A stretch of DNA of 6,513 nucleotides from Methylotenera sp. (GTDB taxonomy: Bacteria; Pseudomonadota; Gammaproteobacteria; Burkholderiales; Methylophilaceae), in assembly GCA_027487055.1 (NCBI GenBank), contig JAIYEJ010000229.1:1-6513 (forward strand). The letters run 5' to 3'. Below the pieces are notes generated by a model that worked only from the letters and a program-made list of their open reading frames with translations, was not told the DNA's origin and made no database searches. Each line of letters opens with the position of its first letter. The stretch's first letter is position 1. Below are positions 1 through 5,020 of this stretch, piece by piece. Both the position numbers and the translations under genes were made by a program.

Positions 1-788
1 CGAATTGTATCGCCGATGCCTTCTTGCAATAGCAATGACAACGCCGCTGTTGAGGCGACAATGCCTTTGCTGCCCATACCCGCTTCGGTTAAGCCCAAAT
101 GCAGAGGATATTCGCAACGTTTAGCAAGCTCGCGATAGACTTTGACTAAATCTTGCACATTACTTACTTTGCAAGAAATAATGATTTGATTCGGGCTTAA
201 GCCAATATCCACAGCCTGCTGCGCGCTTTCGAGTGCAGATTGAATCAGCGCTTCGCGCATTAACTCATCGGCAGACATTGGGCTGGCCGATTTGCCGTTG
301 TCATCCATCATCTGCGCCATTTTGGCTTGGTCTAAACTACCCCAATTCACCCCAATACGCACAGCTTTTTGGTAATGAATGGCGGCCTCTATCATTGCAG
401 CAAACTGCTCATCGCGTTTACTGCCTTTGCCAACATTACCGGGGTTAATCCGATATTTAGCGAGCGCCTTTGCGCAATCTGGGTAAGCGGCGAGTAGCTT
501 GTGGCCGTTGTAGTGAAAATCGCCCACCAGCGGCACATCACAGCCCATGGCATCTAGCCCTGCACGAATGGCGCCTACTTGCGCGGCAGCTTCAGGTGAG
601 TTTACCGTGATACGCACGACTTCTGAACCCGCTTGCCACAATTCATACACCTGTTGAATGGTGGCTTTAGCATCGGCGGTATCGGTATTGGTCATGCTTT
701 GCACCACTACGTGTGCGGGCGTTGTGCCTTGCAGACCGCCACCAACGGGCACATGACCTACCATGACTTGTATACAATTACGACGCAT
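1..788 (-). CDS. ispG: 4-hydroxy-3-methylbut-2-enyl diphosphate synthase IspG (GcpE), N-terminal 262 residues; 3' end outside window
   Basis: IspG is the cytoplasmic [4Fe-4S] enzyme that converts methylerythritol cyclodiphosphate to HMBPP, the next-to-last step of the MEP isoprenoid pathway. Translation from ATG 786-788 gives MRRNCIQVMVGHVPVGGG, then VQSMTNTDTAD, SEVVRITVN, VPLVGDFHYNGH, KYRINPGNVGKG, RIGVNWGSLDQ, LHLGLTEAGMGSKG and LLQEGIGDTI, all hallmark blocks of the TIM-barrel half of the betaproteobacterial form. The window edge falls at the conserved IGDTIR, so the C-terminal domain with the three cluster-binding cysteines is not visible; family members are about 370-430 residues. A short insertion (LQGTTPAH) separates the N-terminal GGG from VVVQSM. 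The frame stays open upstream into rodZ, but the MRR start matches relatives. It is the last gene seen in the ndk-rlmN-pilF-rodZ-ispG operon, 4 nt after rodZ, with only a weak purine-rich site inside the rodZ end. Confidence 0.96.
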   Translation of the reverse strand, partial: MRRNCIQVMVGHVPVGGGLQGTTPAHVVVQSMTNTDTADAKATIQQVYELWQAGSEVVRITVNSPEAAAQVGAIRAGLDAMGCDVPLVGDFHYNGHKLLAAYPDCAKALAKYRINPGNVGKGSKRDEQFAAMIEAAIHYQKAVRIGVNWGSLDQAKMAQMMDDNGKSASPMSADELMREALIQSALESAQQAVDIGLSPNQIIISCKVSNVQDLVKVYRELAKRCEYPLHLGLTEAGMGSKGIVASTAALSLLLQEGIGDTI

Positions 789-792
789 AAAT

Positions 793-1848
793 TTATTTTT
801 CAAGCTTAATATGCGCAACGTTATTGCGCGAATATGGCGCTAAATCATATGATTTACCATTCATGCTTAAGCTGGTTGCGCCTGCATTACCCACCGTTAT
901 ATCGACTGGCAACGTAGCATTAATTGTCTCACGGCTGCCAGCAAAAATTGTCTTGCTATAAATCTCTCTGCCATTGCTGTCTATCACACTTACCCAAGTT
1001 TCTTGCGTTGCAGAAAAATCTAGCCTACCGACACCTGCCACGTTAGCAACTTCGTTTGGAACCACAGGCTCAGCAGCAGCGGTAGCTACAGGTGGCACTG
1101 GTGTTAAAGGTACTGGCGCAGTAGGAACAGCTAATTCTGCAGGCGCAGTATCACTTGGCAATGGTGCCGTTACTTGTGCTGAAGCACCTTCTGACAGCGT
1201 TGTATTAGTTGTTGCTGCTTCTTGCGGTGAAGGAAGCGTAAGCTCAGTAGATGCTTGTAAGGCAGCTTCTCTTTCAGCCATGGGCAGTGCTGGCTCTGGC
1301 AGTGCTAGTGGTTGAATATTGCCTATATTAGTAATTTCTTTTGTAGGGCTTGGTTTTTGAACATAGTTTTGATAAAAAAGCCAAATGCCTAAGCCAAACA
1401 AAACTGTAAGTGCCGCTAAGCCATATAAACCTGTTTTGGGTTTTTTATAGCTTGTCATTTTCATATTGGCACTTGGTTTAACAATCATCTCATGCGGCAC
1501 ACTGCTTGGTACCATAATGCTATAGGCTTCTAGCAAAGGTTCTGAAGAAATTTTAAGTTGTTTTGCATAATTGCGAATAAAACCTCTCACGATAGTTGGT
1601 TCTGGTAAAGAGACAAAATGATCAGCCTCTAAAGCCTCAATCTGTTTAACGCTCAGCCTTAATCTTGTCGCAATTTCTTGGATCGTTAAGCTTTGCTCCT
1701 CGCGCGTTGCTCGCAGCACTGCGCCACACTTTGAAATTTGACTCATCGCACCATTTTGACTATCTTCTGACTCCATTGGCGAAAGGTCAATCGCCTGAAC
1801 AGCCTCTTGAATAGTATTCCTTATCGATTCTGTGATTTTGCGCGCCAT
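793..1848 (-). CDS. rodZ: RodZ-like cytoskeletal/cell-shape protein (HTH, single membrane span, DUF4115 domain)
   Basis: The product is a 351-residue bitopic inner-membrane protein. Residues about 40-105 form a Cro/C1-type helix-turn-helix (GAVLRATREEQSLTIQEIA, then LEADHFVSLPEPTIVRGFIR), the cytoplasmic domain that in RodZ binds MreB. A basic stretch (KKPKTG) precedes one transmembrane helix at about 140-159. A Pro/Ala/Thr-rich periplasmic linker covers about 175-270. The C-terminal beta domain at about 275-351 (RLDFSATQETWVSVIDSNGR, then YDLAPYSRNNVAHIKLE) fits DUF4115. Domain order and length fit RodZ, which couples MreB filaments to the wall elongation machinery. The position between pilF and ispG is the usual one for this gene. 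The ATG at 1846-1848 has a good ribosome site (AGGGTGA, + strand 1853-1859). A 70-nt gap separates it from pilF. In some organisms this context gene is annotated only as a helix-turn-helix membrane protein; no DNA target is implied. Confidence 0.93.
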   Translation of the reverse strand: MARKITESIRNTIQEAVQAIDLSPMESEDSQNGAMSQISKCGAVLRATREEQSLTIQEIATRLRLSVKQIEALEADHFVSLPEPTIVRGFIRNYAKQLKISSEPLLEAYSIMVPSSVPHEMIVKPSANMKMTSYKKPKTGLYGLAALTVLFGLGIWLFYQNYVQKPSPTKEITNIGNIQPLALPEPALPMAEREAALQASTELTLPSPQEAATTNTTLSEGASAQVTAPLPSDTAPAELAVPTAPVPLTPVPPVATAAAEPVVPNEVANVAGVGRLDFSATQETWVSVIDSNGREIYSKTIFAGSRETINATLPVDITVGNAGATSLSMNGKSYDLAPYSRNNVAHIKLEK

Positions 1849-1918
1849 GTAATCACCCTATTTTAATTGTTCACTGAATTTGCAACCGTTATAAAATAAT
1901 TTTTTCACGTCACACTCA

Positions 1919-2683
1919 TTACTTCTGCCCACTTAGCATTAAACGTGTTTCCGCAGATTTTGGATATTGCTGGCGCAACTGCAGCGCGTAACTTGCTGCA
2001 CTATCTTTATCGCCAATTGCGCGCGAAATTCTGTAGCCCAACCATAAGGTTTCTGCATTTGGTGATGCTAGCAATGCATTTGATAAGGTTTGTTTTGAGT
2101 CTTGCAAATCACCACGATTAAATTGAATCTCGGCTAATTTGGTTGCCGCAGAATGCGTCAATGGCTGCAAAGCCAATGCTTTATTTAAATAAATTTCTGC
2201 ATTTTTAATATCTTTTTTGCGTGCAGCACATATGCCCGCATTGGCATAAGCCAAATTCGGCGTGGCATATAAGGGGTTTTTTACCGCTTCTAAAAAGTGT
2301 GGGATAGATTCATCGTAGCGCTTACGATCACATAAAAAGATGCCATAGTTATTATGTGATTCAGAACTTTTTGGCTCAACTTGTATTGCTTTATTGAAAT
2401 TGGCATCTGCTTTTGCATCTTCTCCCAGCGCCGCATGCACAAGTCCCAAACCGTTATAGGCTTGACCGTAGCTTGGGTCTATCTGTACAGCATAATTAAA
2501 TTCATCCAAGGCAATACCATACTTGCCTTGTTGATAATAAGCCGACCCTAACTCTGCATGTGAGCGCGCACGCGCTTTGAGTTTGGTTTCACCATATGCA
2601 ACTGGCTGACTAGGTGTCGCGCACCCAAATAGAAATACTGTAAGCATGAAAACAATACTAATTCTGATACCCATTACAATCAT
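1919..2683 (-). CDS. pilF: Type IV pilus biogenesis/stability lipoprotein PilF/PilW (TPR pilotin)
   Basis: The product is a 254-residue outer-membrane lipoprotein that, in type IV pilus systems, helps the secretin PilQ localise and oligomerise. A signal peptide ends in the lipobox LFGC, with Cys21 as the expected lipidation site; the next residue is Ala, not Asp, consistent with outer-membrane sorting. The mature part is almost entirely tetratricopeptide repeats, at about 40-70 (AELGSAYYQQGKYGIALDEF), 74-104, 108-138, 144-174, 178-208 and 212-242, six in all as in the characterised Pseudomonas PilF. The start overlaps the rlmN stop by 4 nt (ATGA). The first ATG is preferred over the in-frame ATG three codons on because an AGAGG lies 7 nt upstream. 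No other pilus genes are in view; linkage to rlmN and rodZ is common in beta/gammaproteobacteria. The name follows PilF/PilW of the pilotin family, not the PilF ATPase of Neisseria/Thermus. Confidence 0.93.
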   Translation of the reverse strand: MIVMGIRISIVFMLTVFLFGCATPSQPVAYGETKLKARARSHAELGSAYYQQGKYGIALDEFNYAVQIDPSYGQAYNGLGLVHAALGEDAKADANFNKAIQVEPKSSESHNNYGIFLCDRKRYDESIPHFLEAVKNPLYATPNLAYANAGICAARKKDIKNAEIYLNKALALQPLTHSAATKLAEIQFNRGDLQDSKQTLSNALLASPNAETLWLGYRISRAIGDKDSAASYALQLRQQYPKSAETRLMLSGQK

Positions 2684-3798
2684 GTAACCGCCTCTATTGA
2701 AATCGTTTTCCCAGTTGTCCGCTTGGTTTTATCTAATACTTTACCTGCCAACTGGCCGCAAGCTGCGTCAATATCATCGCCGCGCGTTTTGCGCACAGTA
2801 ACTACATAGCCTGCTTGCATTAAAATATCACGAAACACCCGAATATGACTAGGTTTCGATGTTTCATAACCACTGTTTGGGAAAGGATTAAACGGAATCA
2901 AATTAAGCTTACTTGGCACATGCTTAATAATTTCCAACAACTCATGCGCATGTTCAACCGTATCGTTTACGCCATCGAGCATCACATATTCAAACGTCAC
3001 AAAATCACGCGGCGCTTTTTCCAGGTAACGATTGCACGCCGACATGAGTTCTTTAATCGGGTATTTTTTGTTGATTGGCACCAACACATCACGCAGCACA
3101 TCGTTTGGCGCGTGGAGTGAAACTGCTAATGCCACTGGACAATCTTCTTTCAACCTATCCATCGCGGGCACAATACCGCTAGTTGATAATGTTACACGGC
3201 GACGGCTTAAGCCATAGGCACTATCATCGAGCATAATCTGCATAGCAGTCACCACGTTGTCATAATTGGTGAGTGGTTCGCCCATACCCATCATGACTAC
3301 GTTGGAAATAATACGGTCGTTTGCAGAGAGCAAATCATAACCCGACTCACTTCGTAGTGATTTGTTGGCTATTGTCAATTGACCAATAATCTCGGCCACA
3401 CTCAAGTTTCTGTTGAAGCCCTGCGCGCCCGTGCTACAAAAGGTACACGCTAAGGCACAACCCACCTGACTAGAGATACACAAAGTACCGCGATCATCTT
3501 CTGGGATGAATACTGTTTCCACACTGTTTGCCGCACCATCTTTACCATCTGCACCTATTAGCCACTTTCGCGTACCATCGTTAGACACTTGCTCTAGCTG
3601 GACATTGGGCAAGCGTATTTCTGCTTCTACTGCAAGTCTGTCGCGTAAGCTTTTGGCGATATCGGTCATTTGGGAAAAGTCATGCACGCCAAAATGATGC
3701 ATCCATCGCATCAATTGCTTGGCACGAAAAGGCTTCTCGCCGATACTTACAAAGTAATCGGCGAGTTGCTTTTGGTTGTAATCGAGTAAATTAATCAA
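2680..3798 (-). CDS. rlmN: Dual-specificity RNA methyltransferase RlmN (23S rRNA A2503 / tRNA A37 C2-methyladenosine)
   Basis: The product is a cytoplasmic radical-SAM enzyme that methylates C2 of adenine 2503 in 23S rRNA and of A37 in some tRNAs. Its 372 residues match family length. The radical-SAM cluster motif CxxxCxxC is at C114, C118 and C121 (GCALACTFCSTGAQGFNRN). The SAM-binding GMGEP is at 171-175, followed by RRRVTLSTSG and LAVSLHAPND. The two mechanistic cysteines are also present: C347 in GDDIDAACGQLAG, the one methylated in the E. coli enzyme, and its partner C107. The N-terminal accessory region has EKPFRAKQLMRWM. The start must be TTG at 3796-3798. The preceding codon is the ndk stop TAA in the same frame, the conserved INLLD block begins at residue 2, and the next Met is residue 30, too late. 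No clear Shine-Dalgarno precedes this TTG, so it is probably translated by stop-restart coupling with ndk. It overlaps pilF by 4 nt. Confidence 0.97.
   Translation of the reverse strand: MINLLDYNQKQLADYFVSIGEKPFRAKQLMRWMHHFGVHDFSQMTDIAKSLRDRLAVEAEIRLPNVQLEQVSNDGTRKWLIGADGKDGAANSVETVFIPEDDRGTLCISSQVGCALACTFCSTGAQGFNRNLSVAEIIGQLTIANKSLRSESGYDLLSANDRIISNVVMMGMGEPLTNYDNVVTAMQIMLDDSAYGLSRRRVTLSTSGIVPAMDRLKEDCPVALAVSLHAPNDVLRDVLVPINKKYPIKELMSACNRYLEKAPRDFVTFEYVMLDGVNDTVEHAHELLEIIKHVPSKLNLIPFNPFPNSGYETSKPSHIRVFRDILMQAGYVVTVRKTRGDDIDAACGQLAGKVLDKTKRTTGKTISIEAVT
2691..2695 (-). promoter_or_regulatory. Ribosome binding site of pilF
   Basis: AGAGG on the minus strand, 7 nt before ATG 2681-2683 and inside the last codons of rlmN. 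It favours the first ATG over the second in-frame ATG at 2672-2674, so the ATGA overlap with rlmN is probably real and the two genes are translationally coupled. Confidence 0.6.
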
Positions 3799-4203
3799 TT
3801 AGCCGAAGAAATATTTAATTTCAATCGCTGCATTTTCTGCTGAATCTGAACCATGCACCGCATTTGCATCAATGCTTTCAGCAAAGTCTGCGCGAATTGT
3901 GCCAGGTGCAGCGTCTTTTGGATTAGTTGCACCCATTAAATCACGGTGTGCTAGTACTGCATTTTCGCCTTCAAGAGCAGAAATCATCACTGGACCAGAA
4001 ATCATAAACTGTACCAAAGCACCAAAGAAAGGACGCTCTTTATGCACAGCGTAAAAGCCTTCTGCCTCAGCTTGTGTTAAATGCGCCATTTTTGCCGCTA
4101 CGATTTTTAAACCAGCTTTTTCAAAACGTGTATAAATTTGGCCAATTACGTTTTTTTCCACTGCGTCTGGTTTGATAATACTAAGGGTGCGTTCTACTGC
4201 CAT
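3799..4203 (-). CDS. ndk: Nucleoside diphosphate kinase, with a shortened C-terminus
   Basis: Ndk transfers the gamma phosphate from ATP to (d)NDPs through a phosphohistidine and balances cytoplasmic nucleotide pools. The whole catalytic core is visible: ERTLSIIKPDAV with Lys11, Tyr51, HKERPFF with Phe59, Arg87 and Thr93 in HRDLMGATNPKDA, Arg104 in GTIRADFA, and NAVHGSDS with Asn114 and the phosphorylated His117. The length is 134 residues, whereas most proteobacterial forms are about 141-143; this one stops at EIKYFFG, where relatives carry about 7-9 more residues. There is no obvious frameshift that would restore them. ATG 4201-4203 gives the standard MAVERTLS start; only a weak ribosome site precedes it. 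It is the first gene of the minus-strand operon, with a candidate promoter at 4252-4279, and its TAA touches the TTG start of rlmN. Confidence 0.97.
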   Translation of the reverse strand: MAVERTLSIIKPDAVEKNVIGQIYTRFEKAGLKIVAAKMAHLTQAEAEGFYAVHKERPFFGALVQFMISGPVMISALEGENAVLAHRDLMGATNPKDAAPGTIRADFAESIDANAVHGSDSAENAAIEIKYFFG

Positions 4204-4244
4204 GTTAACTGCAAAAAAATGAATACAAAATAACCACTTACAAA

Positions 4245-4274
4245 AAACCCAATTCTAACATTTTTAATGGGTTT
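4245..4274. repeat. Inverted repeat over the ndk promoter (AAACCCA / TGGGTTT)
   Basis: Perfect 7-bp arms at 4245-4251 and 4268-4274 are separated by 16 bp. The arms flank the candidate -10 box of ndk. The arrangement could be an operator. On the minus strand the right arm is followed by more T residues, which also gives it a weak terminator/attenuator look, but no minus-strand gene lies upstream to be terminated. Function is not established. Confidence 0.35.
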
Positions 4275-4279
4275 GATAA
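4252..4279 (-). promoter_or_regulatory. Candidate sigma70 promoter of the ndk-rlmN-pilF-rodZ-ispG operon
   Basis: On the minus strand a -35-like TTATCA (4274-4279, 4 of 6 to consensus) and a -10-like TAGAAT (4252-4257, 5 of 6) are 16 nt apart. Transcription would begin near 4245, leaving a leader of about 42 nt before ndk. This is the best match found upstream of the operon, but the spacer is AT-rich and chance matches are likely. A second TAGAAT at 4308-4313 has no convincing -35. Confidence 0.4.
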
Positions 4280-4318
4280 ATGCTGATTTTAATGAGCTTA
4301 CTTGAATATTCTATGACA

Positions 4319-4348
4319 TTGACAATCGTATTAAACTAACAATATGGA
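4319..4348 (+). promoter_or_regulatory. Possible promoter of the small lipoprotein relic
   Basis: A perfect -35 hexamer TTGACA (4319-4324) is followed 18 nt later by a poor -10 (TATGGA, 4343-4348). Transcription would begin almost at the ATG of the relic (4355). Only the -35 is convincing, so this may be a remnant or coincidence. Confidence 0.25.
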
Positions 4349-4354
4349 CAAACT

Positions 4355-4765
4355 ATGAAAGTATCCATCCTGCTGGTTTCAATGCTGTTTTTAGTGGGCT
4401 ATTCAGCTAAGCCCGAATATTAAGATGCATATGCAAGGGGACGCCCCTAAAGCTGATGTTGCTTTAGTTAAACCATTAGCATACATCTTGATTAATGAGT
4501 TTGGTGGCATTAAAACAACAATTAATCCTTCCAGGCCGAGGTTATTAATCACCGAATATGAGCTTGAGTTCACCCCAGGACCAAACTCAATAGAAGTGAC
4601 CCATAACGACGGTGTATTTGTTAACTATTTCGATATCGAATTACGTGCAACTTTAGAGGCTGGTAAAAAAATATTATCAATCAAATGACACCCAAGAAAT
4701 TTTGCTGGAGTCGAAGCGGCGAGCCAAGTAATCCAACATTGATCGATGTAACTAACAGACCTTAA
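4355..4765 (+). pseudogene. Decayed gene for a small secreted lipoprotein (frameshifted, lipobox Cys replaced)
   Basis: ATG 4355 with a weak GGA site opens a 22-codon frame (MKVSILLVSMLFLVGYSA, then KPEY) that ends at TAA 4421-4423. It has a lipoprotein signal peptide shape: a Lys, a hydrophobic core, then LVG-Y-S where a lipobox would have Cys (codon TAT at 4400-4402; TGT would encode Cys). Dropping one A of the AA at 4409-4410 joins this peptide in frame to SPNIKMHMQGDAPKADV and the 87-residue frame at 4425-4688. A signal peptide fitting the 5' end of a signal-less frame argues for one broken gene. At the 3' end, other frames stay open across an A7 run to TAA 4729-4731 or TAA 4763-4765, the latter reading KKFCWSRSGEPSNP, then TLIDVTNRP. 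The 3' limit is therefore uncertain. I do not recognise the family. Two separate functional genes cannot be excluded, nor a sequencing error for the indel. Confidence 0.5.
4425..4688 (+). CDS. Hypothetical protein, 87 residues; probably the body of the broken lipoprotein gene
   Basis: This is the open part of the relic described at 4355-4765. From ATG 4425 it reads MHMQGDAPKADVALVKPL and continues to LRATLEAGKKILSIK. The composition looks coding: alternating hydrophobic residues suggest a small beta-sheet domain, and a Pro-Gly turn (FTPGPNSIEVTHNDG) resembles periplasmic lipoprotein domains in which a glycine- and proline-rich loop precedes an S-I-E-V strand. No catalytic or metal motif and no export signal is present in this frame alone. 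No convincing Shine-Dalgarno precedes the ATG, and the frame is open only back to about 4395, all of which suggests the true start was the upstream signal peptide. Function unknown. Confidence 0.45.
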   Translation: MHMQGDAPKADVALVKPLAYILINEFGGIKTTINPSRPRLLITEYELEFTPGPNSIEVTHNDGVFVNYFDIELRATLEAGKKILSIK

Positions 4766-4843
4766 TACTTTACATTAGGAGCAGAAACAACACACACGAT
4801 TAAAGATTGCAGATAATTTTAATCACCCACTGGGATAAAATAA

Positions 4844-4870
4844 GAGGGGGCAAACCCCGATTTCACCCTC
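4844..4870. other. Small GC-rich hairpin in an AT-rich spacer
   Basis: GGGG (4847-4850) and CCCC (4855-4858) can pair around a CAAA loop; a competing pairing joins GAGGG (4844-4848) with CCCTC (4866-4870). No run of T follows on the plus strand, so it is a poor intrinsic terminator. On the minus strand the region after the stem is T-rich, but no minus-strand gene precedes it. Confidence 0.25.
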
Positions 4871-5008
4871 ACCCACACAAAAGTGAACGTCTGAATTAAC
4901 CTAAATTTGCTGCGCTTATTTGGCAAAAGATATTTACTCTAGTTAATTATGATTCTATTAAGTTAAATTCAATAATTAATTTGCATCACCCATACAACTT
5001 TGTAGCAG

Positions 5009-5014
5009 TATAAT
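5009..5014 (+). promoter_or_regulatory. Consensus -10 box placed for a leaderless fhcB transcript
   Basis: TATAAT ends 6 nt before ATG 5021, so a transcript starting 7 nt after the box would begin at the A of the start codon. No acceptable -35 hexamer lies 16-18 nt upstream (4985-4992 reads ATCACCCA), so either an activator is needed or the match is chance in AT-rich DNA. Confidence 0.4.
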
Positions 5015-5020
5015 AATTAG

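Larger units (their letters stand above)
4766..5020. other. AT-rich intergenic region upstream of fhcB, no gene seen
   Basis: No open frame of believable length or composition occurs here on either strand. Visible elements are a small GGGG-CAAA-CCCC hairpin at 4847-4858, an 8-bp AT-rich inverted repeat (TTAATTAT at 4943-4950, ATAATTAA at 4972-4979), a possible weak promoter (TTGGCA at 4920-4925 and GTTAAT at 4942-4947, 16-nt spacer) and a perfect TATAAT at 5009-5014. One or more of the last three probably drives the fhc operon. Confidence 0.6.

Noticed and set aside
233..448. 71-codon plus-strand open frame
   Set aside because: It is antisense to ispG, whose conserved blocks run uninterrupted through this stretch.
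974..1315. 113-codon open frame on the plus strand
   Set aside because: It is the antisense of the Pro/Ala/Thr-rich linker of RodZ. Low-complexity Gly/Ala/Ser translation is expected from such DNA.
2845..3217. Overlapping plus-strand open frames of 91 and 61 codons
   Set aside because: They are antisense to the conserved core of rlmN; the translations have biased composition and no known features.
4844..4870. Intrinsic terminator
   Set aside because: The GGGG/CCCC stem is only 4 bp and has no T run on the plus strand; on the minus strand there is no gene to terminate.
4204..5020. Riboswitch, small RNA or mobile-element remnant in the spacer
   Set aside because: I saw no recognisable riboswitch core, no long inverted terminal repeats or target duplications, and no transposase fragments.
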